DNA from: Plantago major
Taxonomy: Eukaryota > Streptophyta > Magnoliopsida > Lamiales > Plantaginaceae
DNA length: 64,000 nt
Direction: 5' to 3'
NCBI GenBank assembly: GCA_026545765.1
Contig: CM048841.1
Coordinates: forward strand, 86,968,636-87,032,635
In this document: piece by piece, positions 1-12,071 of the stretch
Layout of the letters: every line of letters starts with the position of its first letter
Position numbering within the stretch: the stretch's first letter is position 1
Notes under the pieces: generated by a model
What the model was told of the DNA's origin: nothing
The model's database searches: none
The model's input: only the letters and a program-made list of their open reading frames with translations
Made by a program: the position numbers and the translations under genes

Positions 1-1890
1 AAACTAGGGTAACATTAATTGCACCCCAACGTCCTCCACAGTCTTTCTCTCCTCCATGTGGGTACGTTTTGACCATTCCCATGCCCCCTTTTATTGTGGT
101 GCAAGCACAACATACTTCATGCTTATGAAAATTAACTTGGTTTGATATCACTTATCGCGTGTAGCTCTCTTAATGTTTTAAAGGTTGTCTGATATTATCT
201 GTGCATTAAAGTATTAAGAGATAGTGCGACGTGTAAAAAAAAACCTTCAACTTCATCTGCCACAATTCCATCTCATCGATCAATTTCTCCTTCTCATTTG
301 TTACACGTTCCAGCTCATTAGTCCACTTTCTTTCACCGTGATTTGTAAAACGGTTAATATTTTATTATTTGTTATTTGGGATATAAATGATAAAAATAGA
401 AAATGTAATAATAAATAAAATAGATAGATGATAAAGAGTTGAAAAATAATAGATATAGTGCATCGGGATCTTATTTGTTTTTTACATTTTATAAAAGTAA
501 TTATATTAACGGGACGTCTAGAAAATTAACAATGAATTAGATTAGTGGGATGTTGGAGTAAAATCCAACACAATATATGAGGTGGAACATCATATTTCAC
601 GTCCCTCTCCCATATAGATTACTTTCTACATAAGTCATAACTTATATGTAGACACGTTTACGAAATAGTCTCCATCCTCTTTTGGAACAATTTTATCCTT
701 ACATTTCATGAGGTACATCATTTTTTAGAATTAATTATCATTGATTACATTTGTTAGATCCGTCTCTTACTTGGTGGTCACTCTCTCCTTTGTAGTAGTG
801 GGTCCCATTCTGAGTGAGAGGTGAACCGCCGAAAATAAACTCGAGTCAACTCCATTTGGTCAAGATACCCATAGACTTGTGATGATTTGAAACCATTTTA
901 AAATTTGACGATCATGGCCCAAAATAACATATATTTTTCAATAGATGTTATGTTTGATTTTGATATAGTAATTACTGTAATGTATTTAATGTGTGTGATT
1001 GATATATTTAATATAAATTGAGTTTTAAAATTCTAATGGCATTAATTGTTGCAGACTTACTCTCTCTGGATAAGAAAAAAGCCTCACATTTGAGAGGGGT
1101 TCATTTTAAAACGATGTGATATTTTAAAAATTACCAAAAAGGTTGCTAAAATCCAATACTGCACACATACGCAATTGTGCATTTTTGTTTATGAGTTCAC
1201 AAGAACAAGATGTTTCACTGTCAAATCATTTCAAGAGTTCTTTTCACATGCCTCCATTTTTTACTTTAACAAGGTCAGTTATGGGAACAGGGTCACAGAC
1301 CACGTTTGGATAAATCGTGTGTTATGCATATGATACCGTTCGTTCCATAATAATTAATCCGTCCCCGGTCCAAGTTCCCATTTAACTTTTAATTGAGGAC
1401 AATAAGTATGCATTACTTTTGACATTGGGTTTGAATAAGATATTACCATCAATTTGACATAGAGTTAAAAAAGTGAGTTAAATTAAATTTTTAATTGATA
1501 AATAGTAACTTAATTAAATGTGAGTTATAAAATATGGTGTGTGGAATAGAGTTAAAAACTTATAGGGTTGTTATATATGGGATGTAAGAATTAAGTGATG
1601 TGTGTGAGTAAGAAGTTATGTGTTTAATATTTTTAAGGTTATTTGATTGGTTTAAATGTTGTTTTATTGGTTTGTGATTGTTTGTTTGAAGAAAAAGTAA
1701 AGAGAATGTAAGAGTAGGATATAAAGCTAATGATGATAATTTAGTGGAGAAAAAATTGAGTTAAATTTTTTATTGTAGAAGATACAAAACAAATACCCTG
1801 AAATATTTTAACAGATGAATAGTTCATTTTAAATGAGTGCCAAACAGGTTGTTAGTTGTGGGTTTGAATGAAAAGTTGAATATACTTTAA
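1..1890. other. AT-rich intergenic DNA
   Basis: I see no gene, RNA or complete element here. Open frames are short and have no recognisable domain. Low-complexity AT tracts dominate. Confidence 0.5.
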
Positions 1891-1892
1891 TA

Positions 1893-2127
1893 CTCACCCG
1901 TTCCGAATTGAACATCCCGCGGGTCCAGTCACAAGTTTTGATATAAATGTGAAATATTAGTGAAAAGAGTATGATAGATTGCGAGTAAAGTAGAAGGGAT
2001 ATTGAAAAAAGTACATAAGAGATATGTTTTTCATTTAAATTAAGTAAAGTTGAAATCCGGACGTCCCAACATGAAATGTGCGAAGATTAACTTGGGACGG
2101 AGTAAGCTATTTCCGGGACGGAGGAAG
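1893..2127. mobile_element. Degenerate Stowaway-like MITE
   Basis: The left end reads CTCACCCGTTCCGAA and the right end, on the opposite strand, CTTCCTCCGTCCCGGAA. Both abut a TA dinucleotide (1891-1892 and 2128-2129). The 235-bp size, TA flanks and CTYCCYCCGT-like ends suit the Stowaway (Tc1/mariner) MITEs of plants. The ends match imperfectly, so this is an old copy and the call is moderate. Confidence 0.45.
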
Positions 2128-4400
2128 TATAATATTATTGTGGTGATAGGGCAATGACTTAAATGTACAATGATTTGAATACTATTAAGTAAAATGGTTG
2201 AATTAATTAATAAAAGAATATATGTTTCCCTGGAATAGCTTCCCGGGAAACATATTTGGGATGATCGAGCAAGTTTAGGGTTTAGCAGAGAAGAAGCGAG
2301 CATGGGTTTTGGCGGGTTTGTGGTGAAGACGAAAGGTTTTTATGTATTATACAGTAAACCATTTTTCCTTTTTTTTTTTTTTTTTATTAATCCACGGTGT
2401 GCCAAGTAAGCAACCACATAAGCAAGCCTTGCCAACTAAGTGCCGGAGTCAATGCCGGAGATGGAAAATGGGTGTAGGTGTAATTGTTCAAACATGGGGT
2501 ACTAATTTGTAATTAGGGCAAACAACAGGGGTTTTTTTTATGTAATTACACGTTGAGCGGAGGATAAATAACTTGAACTGTTACGACCTCACAGTTATTT
2601 ATAGCTTCGCATGAAAACCTGCTCACTGGACTATCTCTTGGAACTTTGAGAGATAAGGACCAAAGAGCCAGACACAATGAAAGCTTAAGTGTATGGAATA
2701 CAATATTGAGCAGAGCCTTGATTTTGCGTTGCAACACCCATCAGATAAGGAAAACAAAGCCAAACTGCGGGATAAGGAATAATGGAGGACCTTGCTAGGT
2801 TGGGAGATTATAGTGCAAGCGCCTTTGGACTTTGGGAGGTACTTACTAATCATAAAAGATTAGCTGATAAGGCCTAGGAAAGGGTGGAAGTAGTTAGTTG
2901 GGGGAGTGGTGAAAAACCCTTAAATGAGCTAAATTTTTTTAGCTCAATGGCTAGAGAACTTGTTCGGGTACAAAGTTGGAAACTTTGGGTTAAAGAAGTT
3001 TAGCTAACAGCACACCTGTTCGGTTTTCCTCGCGTTCTTTGAAGTTTTTTCTTGAACAGTAGGCCATCCAAAAGTGTGTACAACGTGTCCCTTCATCTTG
3101 TGACTGGTGAATGAAGGACTGTAATTCTCTTCAAAGGCTAACAGCTTATTGAAAAGGTCACGTAGTAACTATAAATATGTGATGAACTTTAGTTCATGGA
3201 CACACATCTCACTCACTTCCTTCTCTCATCCTCAATCTATGTGCACTTTTCGTTTACTCAAACTAATACTCGCCATAATTAGTTATTGGAGTGCAACTTA
3301 ACCATTTAGAGAAGTTTTATCATGGAAGACGATTGCATACATGTGTGCCTTTGCGATGGGAAAATTAAGGAGAGACCTAGTCGACTCTTCTCACCCTTTG
3401 TTGTTCTTTATACATATTTCTAGCCACTCTAAACACTGACAAACGATTAAAATCATGAAAACGGGGTTAAAATAGATGTTTTTAGGTGTTTTTAATCAGG
3501 TTTTGAGGGTTTTGATGGCCTAAACAACCACTCAGATTTTCTCTGAGCTTCTTGGACTTGTTGATCTTTAGTGGTTTTTTTTTTGCACATTAACAACTTG
3601 TGCCCTAAGATCGCTAGCTGTATTAATTTCACTGGGTGTTAGTAAGAATCTAATTTGTGAGTGGAATAATAATTTAACGGGGTTATGTGTTTATTATGTG
3701 TTTATTATAGCTGCAAGGCCAAGCATACTAATGCAATGCCCTCTATCTCCACTATTATTAAACTGATTATATATCCACTATTATCAAATGGCGGCCTTGT
3801 ACACACTCCATTTTTCACATAAAAAGTTGGGAAAATCACAAAAACATGCGTACTCACTTCTAGTTTCCATTACTGTAATAAAATATTTTGTCATAATATA
3901 GTTTATCAGTAAACTGAAATTCCTTTTTATACATTACTATAAACCAGTCCCAATAATAAGATGCAGAAGTGCGAATTTAGTAATGCGAAATGCCCATAAC
4001 CAATTTTGGTCTGATCATACTGTCATGTTGCCAGAAGTTCTGCCAGACTTTACAGTTTTCATTTAAAAGATTTCCCAAAGTCTTAATACATACAATTATT
4101 AATTGTTAATACCAGTTTCTAAAGTATAGTATTTGATGGTGAAGAAAATCGTACGTGCAATCTAGAACAGAACAGTAATTAAATATGACTTGTGCGTGGA
4201 TAATTAAAATAATAATAAGTACTACTATTGATAATGGTGTGTGTTTAAGAAATAGTGTGGTTGCACGTGCACCGGAGATTATATTGACCAGATAGATAAA
4301 TCAAACCGAACATATGGGTTTCCAATGCCCAATATAATCTTGTGCAACTATACTCATCTACATTATTTACAGAGAGATTAGAAAATACGTGTATGGGTGA
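2128..4400. other. Intergenic DNA, no firm gene
   Basis: A telo-box-like TTTAGGGTTTA lies just before an ATG at 2302 whose frame (MGFGGFVVKTKGFY) soon runs into a poly-T tract. It could be an orphan first exon. At about 3168-3180 a TATAAATA motif precedes a pyrimidine-rich stretch, but no reading frame follows. Nothing else is supportable. Confidence 0.4.
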
Positions 4401-4404
4401 GATA

Positions 4405-4600
4405 CTTTAGAGACGGATTGATATTCTTAAATATATGTATAATGTTCTAAACGATATCAATAATGTTTTATGAGTAAATATTTTATATCATTTTAATTTA
4501 TATGCATATCATTCTTAGTAAAACCTCTAATATCTTTTTATATAACTGTAATGTTTGCCCGTCTTTTTTAGTCACTCTATAAAACTGTCTCTCAAAAACT
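4405..4600. repeat. AT-rich dispersed repeat, family A, copy 1
   Basis: This shares the pattern GAGACGG..., AACGATA(T/A)CAATAATGTTTT, then GTAAATATTTTATATCATTTT with copies near 9045 and 9637. There are no coding frames. It is probably a MITE or an LTR-derived noncoding repeat; I could not fix its ends. Confidence 0.5.
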
Positions 4601-4996
4601 TGCTCCACATTATTTATAGTTAAAAATATATTAACAAACATATATTTTTATTAAAAATATAGGTGTTATTGCATACAAAAAATAACTTAACATGTTCAAC
4701 ATAAACATTGTTGATATTGTTTAAAATATTATAAATATACTTCGTCATCTCGTAAATGTACATTCAAGGCTGTGTTTACCAATTTGATTGCTAAATAATT
4801 ATTAATTAATCAGTTTTATATTAAACCAAATTCCGAGCTCGTCGCTGTTGCTTTGCACGCCCTTGTCCTTCAAACTTGTGCGAGTGTCCTTGTACTTGTA
4901 TGGGTTATAAAATGTATCTTCTCTCGACTTTGTCTCCCGTTTCATTAATAAAATGTATGAATTCTTGAGTTTTAAGTGAAATAATTCAATTTATTA

Positions 4997-5246
4997 CTCC
5001 CTCCATTTCATAAAAAAGTGTTACATTTTACTATTTTGCGTCAACTGTCTCCGCGTTTGACCACAATTTACTCTTAAACGATATTAATAAATAAATTATT
5101 AAAATTATATAATGAAAATTTAGTAATTAAATTTTTATTATATGATTTTATTAAATTATTTACTATTATCGTTTATGAGTAATTAGTCAAACTAAAAAAC
5201 GATTAATGGAAATCAAAATGTAACACTTTATCTGAAATGGAGGGAG
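4997..5246. mobile_element. Stowaway MITE (250 bp)
   Basis: Terminal inverted repeats of about 35 bp begin CTCCCTCCATTTCA on both strands and continue into GTGTTACATTTT. TA flanks both sides (4995-4996 and 5247-5248). CTCCCTCC ends with a TA target duplication are the hallmark of plant Stowaway MITEs, which are mobilised by mariner-like transposases. The interior is AT-rich and non-coding. It is a sister of the copy at 26149-26386, with which it shares a long AT-rich core. Confidence 0.88.
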
Positions 5247-5867
5247 TATAAGATATCGTGGTAATGCATGTTGATAGAATGATAGTTTATATACCATGGA
5301 ATGCAACACGTAAAAACTAGATAAATACATGGTTTACCACATTAAATCACCTTGTGTAACTACAACATGCTAAACAAAACTAGTATTTTTTTTTTTTTTA
5401 TGTCAACTAAGGTTATCGGTCACATAAGACCACCTGCATTGGTGATGCGACGATGACGCGTCGTCGGTTGATGACGGGATCCGTGACGAAATTTTGCTGC
5501 AGTGATAACGCGTCATCGTGCCGTCATGAATTTCTTTTTTTTTTTCAATTTTTTATGCATGTTTACCATATTATAAGAGTATTTAGAAGTTGAAATTAAT
5601 AAAATTGCATTTTTAGAACTCGTTTTACAATTTATTGAGTGAAACTTCATTCAAACCACGAATATATTACAACAAACTGCAGGGAATTTAAATCAAACCA
5701 AATGAAAATGCAACAAACACACAACAAACAAATGCATCAAACTAACAAACACCTTTACGATTGGGCAAGCTCCACAATTAATGCATCATCCAAATATGTT
5801 CCATCAAGTCTGTAGTGAGTTCGTCATGCTTGACCAAACTATGCATTCGCCGTAAATTGTTCATGTA

Positions 5868-6640
5868 TTATGGGATATAATTTATTCTAGATTGCGTCCG
5901 TCGGATACGAACTCCGTCAATTACATCGGGTTCATACTCCCGGGTATCTTGTTCGAACTCTTCGATTTCTCTGTCATAGTTTAGGTATGTGTGGCGCTCA
6001 TCCTCAACTATCATGTTGTGGAGTGTGATGCAGCAATCCATAATCTCTCTGAGTGGCTCTTTCGTGTGCAAGGGCCGACTTCCGTATAATTGCAAATCGT
6101 GCTTGCAGATTTCTGAAAGCACGTTCCACATCTTTCCGACAAGACTCCTGACGCTCAGAGAACTTGGCTTCTTTGTGCGTTACCGAACTCGGGATGACAT
6201 TCACAAATGTAGCCTCGGCTGGGTAGATGACATCGGTTATGTAGTAAGGCATGTCGTACTGATGCCCATTGACTTCAAAGTTGACCTGAGGTGCCGTGCC
6301 ATTAAGGAGATCGCCGAACACCAGTGAACGCTGCACGATTGAGAAGTCAATGTATTTTCCGGAAATCCAAAAGAATGAATGTCATATCCAAGTATCTTGA
6401 GAAGCTACAAGGGTAGGCTTTTTTCTTCTACCTTGGAACTGGTCGTGCCATGCCTTGGGACAGTTCTTCCATGTGCAATGCATACAGTCGTTACTCCCAA
6501 GCATGCCCACAAATCCTCTTGCACCGTTGATTGCCATAATCCTTCGTACATTGGCTTCATTGGCCCTCTGCATGCATGTTGGACCAAAGTCAGCAACCAC
6601 GGCATTGCAAAAATGCGAAAGACACTTGAGAGCCGTGTTT
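5868..6640 (-). pseudogene. PIF/Harbinger transposase remnant
   Basis: Minus-strand frames encode GFVGMLGSNDCMHC, then LVFGDLLNGTAPQV with NGHQYDMPYY, KDVERAFRNLQARFAIIR, and finally CCITLHNMIVEDE. These are the conserved blocks, in order, of plant Harbinger DDE transposases; the D of SNDCMH and the E of VEDE sit where catalytic residues are expected. The blocks fall in at least three frames (about 6382-6690, 6004-6336 and 5868-6131), so two or more frame breaks separate them. The N-terminal helix-turn-helix part is missing. It is not functional as read. Confidence 0.85.
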
Positions 6641-7168
6641 TCACTAACCACTCGATCATGAAACCCACAGTACGTTCCACCGTCGACCAATTATTAATAT
6701 CATCTCTCATCCGCTTAAATCTGAGACGAAGTGAATCATGAGTCTGATATCTTTCCATACCGGACATCCTCCCATCCCTCCGGACATCCTCGAACTTCTC
6801 CTAAACTTTACGGAACAAAGATGCGTACTTCTGATTCATTCCAACGATCGGATTTGACTAACAGCCATGTAGCAAGAGATGAGAACCAAGTCCTCATTCT
6901 CGGTGTAGAGCAAGTTCCGTCCTGGCTCTTTCTTGGTTGTCGCTCCTTCTGTGGCTTTGGCTTTCCCTTTCCCACGCCTTCGGTTCGGTTGAATTTCTGG
7001 CCGCATTTTAGGAACAACCTCAACTTCCGGTGTTTGCAAAAATATTGGTGTTTGGGAGGTTGGGGAATGGTAATTTTGAGTGCAGGGGTCTTGGTAGGAG
7101 TTTTGGAACAAAGGGCGATCGAAGCTCGGTTGGGGTTGTTGAGAAATGTTTTCGTTGAGCTTTGGCAT
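6640..7168 (-). pseudogene. PIF/Harbinger ORF1 (SANT/Myb-like) remnant
   Basis: A frame from 7168 carries a Pro/Gln/Ser-rich leader, a basic RRRGKGKAKATEG patch and YTENEDLVLISCYMAVS, which resembles the start of a SANT/Myb trihelix. A second frame from 6767 gives HDSLRLRFKRMRDDINNW, the expected end of that domain. PIF elements carry this DNA-binding accessory gene beside the transposase. A frame break splits the domain, and the tail runs straight into the truncated transposase. Confidence 0.65.
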
Positions 7169-7565
7169 GCACTATTCGTAGACTTCGGGTGTGTTTTCTT
7201 GCATCCACTTTTGAGTTTTTAGAGTAAACAAGTTTCCGTCTATGTCGCTGGAAAATTGAAGTGGAGATGGTGTTTTGAAGTGAAGAGAGTGTTTTAAGTT
7301 TAATTAAGAGAGAAAGAGGGGTTGGAGATGGGATGATCCAAGCATAGCCGTTTGAAATTGGACAAAACACAAAGAGTTAAAAAAAAAAAAAAAGGTCCCA
7401 GCTCGTGACACTTGGCAGCAGTTGGTTGGTTGCTGCCAATCGAACTCCCGCGTCATGGCTTGACGCGGGAGCGAGATAACCTAGCGTCGCCATGCTGTCT
7501 GAGAGGGCCTAGCGCCATCTGTAGCCGTCGTCCCTTGGTGACGGCCTGCATTGCAGGCCGTCTAA

Positions 7566-8645
7566 TATAACTTGCTCTAGTTCTCAATATTAGTGAACTT
7601 GCTATTTAACTTTGAGGTCTACTCTTTCATCGACATTTTACTTTTACTGTATCATTTGTGCCAATACGAGTTATCAGTCATGATGGCTTTTTTTTTTTTA
7701 TCCGACTCGTGATTTTTAAGTGGGATCATGTGTAATTTAATGGGAATTGGATCGATTTGAGTGATTTCAATGAATATGTATATTCACATATCGTGTTCAT
7801 ATGATTGTATCCCCGTATTAAATCTGGTATAAAGCCAACTTAGTATTAGAACATCATATCATGGGATAATTGTTTGTTGACCAATAATTGGCAACGTAGT
7901 GGTTGTCCTTTATACAAATGGATCGTATCAAGCAATATGTTAAGGTTTTAGGCTCCTAGCTCGTGTCGTTGTGTTCCCCAATTCATTCACAAATGGTAAT
8001 GGGCCACACAAAGCTATCCTAGTTTTTATCCCTATCTTCTCGCTCTTGTGCTGTATATTATGAACTACATTTTACTTTAAAATACAAATATTTGGGATAA
8101 AATTAACGTTACATTTTAAATAAGTCAGACTTACTTCTGTATTTGGTTATCCTATCATAATTGAGATGTCATTGTAATTATAATTGAAACATAACGCAAT
8201 TAACTCAAAACATACCTAACAAACTTACAAAAACACCTAAAAAAATTTAATTTTATACCACTAAACACAAATTTGCACAACTCAATTAAATTTTAATTAC
8301 TATTCATCAGTTATATCTCAATTAAAGTTCCGTTCCAAATAGCCCGACAAACTCCACCCCAATCTCACATTTCCAATTTTCTTTGTTGTCATATAGATTT
8401 AATGAAAATTTATATGTTATACTTTATTTACAACCTTTTACAACCTATCTCATAATTCAATTCATTCCAACTTTCATCTCTTAGCTTTGTGTAATTATTT
8501 ATCTAGTTTATTTTTTTTTTTAATTCATACCAGTTCAATGCCACTTAAATGACAATTTGAGTTTCGAATAGATGTTGTATATAGTATACTTATATTATTA
8601 GTAGATTATTCATAAATTCTCTAGAGAGGTTGTAGTTAGATAGTT

Positions 8646-8676
<31 letters not shown>

Positions 8677-9044
8677 TGTTATCAATTAATAAAAAAGTTT
8701 ATGTTGTCAATATCAATGTTTTTCACATGTAAAAGTTAAATATTATTTACACTATAAACGTTTTGATTAATAGTACAAGAGTAAATCTCATAAGATACTG
8801 CATTTATATAGAGTAAAGAGCATTACAGTTATACCAAAAAAAGTAAACGTTTTTACTAAGAACATCGGTGATGTACATATACATAAAAAATGACGTAAAA
8901 TATTAACTAATAGAACATTTATGATACCATTCAAAACATCATACTTATCTCGAAAAAACATCAGTCCGCCTCTCATGTACCAGATTAATACATGTATGTT
9001 ATAGCACACAGTCTTAGGAGAGACTTGCATTAGAGAGAGACCTG
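7566..9044. other. AT-rich intergenic DNA
   Basis: No gene is supportable. The stretch holds a poly-T tract near 7688, a TA microsatellite at 8645-8676 and, from about 8690, sequence drifting toward the AT-rich repeat families seen elsewhere in the window. Confidence 0.5.
8645..8676. repeat. TA dinucleotide microsatellite
   Basis: About 16 TA units run here with a single C interruption. Confidence 0.85.
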
Positions 9045-9235
9045 AGAGACGGACAAATGTTTTTAAGCGTAAGGGTAATATTTTAAACGATAACAATAAT
9101 GTTTTATCAGTAAATATTTTATATCATTTTTTTATGTATATTAAAACACATAATATGTTTTTAGTTAAAAATCTGTAATGTTTCCAATTATAATGTTAAT
9201 GTTTGTCGGTATATCTTTATTTTTGGTATTTCAGG
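9045..9235. repeat. AT-rich dispersed repeat, family A, copy 2
   Basis: This matches copy 1 (4405-4600) in order: GAGACGGA, AACGATAACAATAATGTTTT, GTAAATATTTTATATCATTTT, then TGTAATGTTT and TGTCGGT. It is non-coding. Confidence 0.55.
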
Positions 9236-9636
9236 AGATTTATTCATATTTTATACTTTGTGCAAAGTCATTATTTATAAGATAATATATGTTGGTTTCC
9301 AGATAATATCTAGAAACGGTCATAATACTTAATCTAGATTATTATTAAAATACTGATGCTATTTATACTATTATGACATGAGAAAGCAAGTGAAAAGGAT
9401 GTCTGCTGAATCCCTCTTTTGAGATGGTTACTATGTTAGGTATGGGGCACGCTTATAAGTTATAACATTCCCTTTACCAACTTTACTGTCGATATGTACA
9501 CATGCATCATATATTACGGCTACGACTATATTTTAATCACATGTCCTATAACTATATAAAGTTAGTGTTCTATAGTTATTTTTCTTAATAAATAAAACAT
9601 AAAATCTTAATATGGACCTGCATCAATGAGACAATC

Positions 9637-9812
9637 GGAGACGGAATGATATTTTTAGTGTTTCGAATAAAAAATAAGTACTATTATTTTCTCAGTTAAC
9701 ATTTTATGTCATTTTTCACGTGTGTATTATACTTATGCTTTCTGTAAAAAAAAGTGAAGCAGGCCAATGTTTATGGCTATAATCGTAATGTTGTTCGTCA
9801 CCTTTAGTTCCT
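9637..9812. repeat. AT-rich dispersed repeat, family A, copy 3
   Basis: This is more diverged than copies 1 and 2. GAGACGGAATGATATTTTT, TTAACATTTTATGTCATTTT and CGTAATGTTGTTCGTC line up with them. Two copies of one family lie only about 400 bp apart. Confidence 0.45.
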
Positions 9813-10399
9813 ATATAGAGAAGAATGGTCCCCCGTATTCCCTCTAAGGTAATGCAGAGGTATTGATTTTGTGCAGTTTTGATTCAATGGAATTTTATAA
9901 TTTAAACTTTAATATATAAATGTTTCATTAATTTTTGTAATGAAATTTATGAAGTAAGATTAATCATAAAATTAATTGAATATGTCAATATTACTTTACA
10001 ATTTAAGATTAATTTGTAATACTAGTCAAAATTGAAAATTGAAGGTGGTTGATTGTAAAAGTTGAATAACAATTTATTTGGTACGGGGATTATGCAGTAT
10101 GAGGAGTAAAACGATAGTGAAGCACAGTAGTAATTATGATGTGATAGTATGAGTGGAACAGAATAGAAGTTGATGATTTGCAACAAGCAAGTGTTCCATA
10201 GGACCATCAATCCTTGTTTGCCTCCCTTGTTATCCGGAAATGTTGCCACCCACGACACCTATCAATAACAGGATCATCACTACTTGAATTAATTAACTAA
10301 TTAATTGCATGTCTTATGCTCCAATTTCATTTTGTAGTAGTAAAATTTTGATTTGATTTGAATTGAATTGAATTGATATGTGATTCAAACATTAACGGT
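9813..10399. other. Intergenic DNA
   Basis: Nothing recognisable. A 78-codon minus-strand frame at 10022-10258 has no domain and no promoter context. Confidence 0.45.
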
Positions 10400-10662
10400 C
10401 GAGTTAGGACCATTGTTGCATTCGGTTGATATCTGAAATCGCTATCTTAACGTGTCATTTTTTACATATTTTGTCCTCACTCGTTCATTAACTGAAATAC
10501 TTTCCACTTGGTCATACATCATAAGATTGCCCTAAAGCAATCATGTCTAACTCTAGAATTCTTATCGATGGATTGTCGAAAAAATTATGCACCTTGTTGA
10601 TATAAGTAACGTTATTAATCACTTCAAACTTTCGAAACATATTAAAAATTTGAGGCGTTACA
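10400..10662 (-). mobile_element. Cassandra TRIM fossil (LTR with 5S rRNA core)
   Basis: On the minus strand an LTR-like start TGTAACGCCTCA (from 10662) is followed by a decayed 5S rRNA-like segment (about 10510-10575) recognisable by the order AAGAATTCTAGAGTTAGAC..TGATTGC..TATGACCAAG. A 5S core inside a TGTAAC-starting LTR is the signature of Cassandra terminal-repeat retrotransposons in miniature. Only one LTR-like copy is seen, with no internal region, and it is old and broken. It is more decayed than the copy at 48825-49048. The lower boundary is approximate. Confidence 0.6.
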
Positions 10663-11850
10663 TAAATTCGCAAAGGACTGATATAAAACGAGAATATAAT
10701 ATTATGATACTGACGATGGATATGTTTGTAGCACGAGTTGGTGAAGCCCCACTAGAATTTGTCACCACCCAACTGAAAATTGGGATATGTATATGCAGAT
10801 GCACCTAGTTATGGCAGTATGAGTAATTTATGATGGAGCTTGTGTGCTGCAGACAGAAGATGTTCATTTTTATTTTAGTATAGTTTAGTTTAGTTTAGTT
10901 AGTATTGTGTGCGACTGTTTTAGATTTGTTTTGTGGAACTTTGTGTACCAGTCGTGATTGAATTTGACGAACACCATAGCCAAGAATGTTCATCTGTTTA
11001 TTCTATTATTGTTACGTGTTAAAACCAATAACACTTCTCCTTTTCCCAGGTGTCTCTTTTTTCTTTTCTTTTCTCAATGCCATTTATGAGATGATGCTCA
11101 TACTGTGATCAACAAACGAAATGTTGGTTTGTAGTTTGTGCTATAATTAATCTCCTTGGTAACAAAAAAAAAAACATTAAGGAATAAAATTACTCCTCAA
11201 ATTTAAGCTATATTGTGTGTTTGTATTAGAATATCTAACTTGTAACAAATCATACAAATTACATACTATATAAACTAGATAACTTTCTCCTCTTAAATAT
11301 CTACAAGCGTATGATGATTTAACTTAATAGTTTGAATACACAACAATTAATTTTCTATTTAACATGTCAATAACATATTAAATGCTCTAAAAATCAATAA
11401 TATATATGTTACTCATTAGATGATTAGAAAAGTGCAAAGAATGAAAAGTTAGTGAAATGATTGTCTAAATAGCTTGATACTATACTCTAATTATACTATT
11501 GGAAACTCCAAAGGGTATTATTCTCGTACCATCACAAATTCAAAACAATTATGAGATCCCAAAAGCAAGCACCATTCAACATAGCTAAATCCTCCAAGTG
11601 ACATATGGACACTGGAGTCTACACTATCTATGAACAAACTTGACGGAGTAACAGGCCGATACTCAACTGGGCAATTTAATTAAAAAAAAGGCAATCCACT
11701 TTATGAAGACATAAAATGCTGTATTTCTTCACGTGATAAATACAACCGTCACTAAAATTTTTAACGTTATACATATTCACTGACACTGTAGTTGACACCA
11801 CTTTCCACGTCAAAGTGTAGCCAAGTTACAAAATAAAAAAGTATGGACTA
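10663..11850. other. Intergenic DNA upstream of SDA1
   Basis: No gene is seen. A short tandem TTTAG array lies near 10875-10905. The last 150 bp lead into the promoter-like motifs of SDA1. Confidence 0.5.
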
Positions 11851-11857
11851 CAAGAGA

Positions 11858-11980
11858 TGGGCCTACATTATACAACCAAAAGCCCTTACAAAATAGGCCT
11901 CTCTGTAGCTGACTTTGGACTTGGTCCGCAATCAGCCCAAAGTTTCACTCTACCTCTTGGGCTGAGATTGAGATTGGGCC
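11858..11980 (+). promoter_or_regulatory. Site II motif cluster in SDA1 promoter
   Basis: Four site II hexamers (TGGGCY or its complement) lie within 123 bp: TGGGCC at 11858-11863, AGCCCA at 11934-11939, TGGGCT at 11958-11963 and TGGGCC at 11975-11980. They end about 90 bp before the SDA1 start codon. In plants TCP factors bind such clusters in promoters of ribosomal-protein and ribosome-biogenesis genes, which suits SDA1. That it is used here is inferred. Confidence 0.65.
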
Positions 11981-12071
11981 AAGAGTTGGGTCATAAAACA
12001 TGTCTTGATTGATCTCTTCTGAGAAATCTTCCTGCCTCTCCTTTCAGAGGTTAGAGGAAGAAGAAAGTGAA

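Larger units (their letters stand above)
5428..7562 (-). mobile_element. PIF/Harbinger DNA transposon, internally deleted
   Basis: The ends are GACCACCTGCATTGG on the left and, on the opposite strand, GACGGCCTGCAATGC on the right. They are flanked by the 3-bp duplication TAA at 5425-5427 and 7563-7565, the T-W-A target typical of PIF/Harbinger. Inside, on the minus strand, lie remnants of both family genes: the SANT/Myb-like ORF1 and the DDE transposase. At 2.1 kb it is shorter than autonomous relatives and its frames are broken, so it is non-autonomous now. GC-rich subterminal sequence (GACGCGTC, ACGCGGGAG) lies near both ends. Confidence 0.9.

Noticed and set aside
2546-2853. Overlapping minus-strand frames of 63 and 76 codons
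   Set aside because: No domain, no promoter context and composition like random AT-rich DNA.
2860-3480. Possible LTR (TATAAATA followed by CT-rich leader)
   Set aside because: I could not find matching ends, a primer-binding site or a partner copy.
6379-7222. Plus-strand frames of 112-163 codons
   Set aside because: They are antisense shadows of the PIF/Harbinger transposase and ORF1 on the minus strand.
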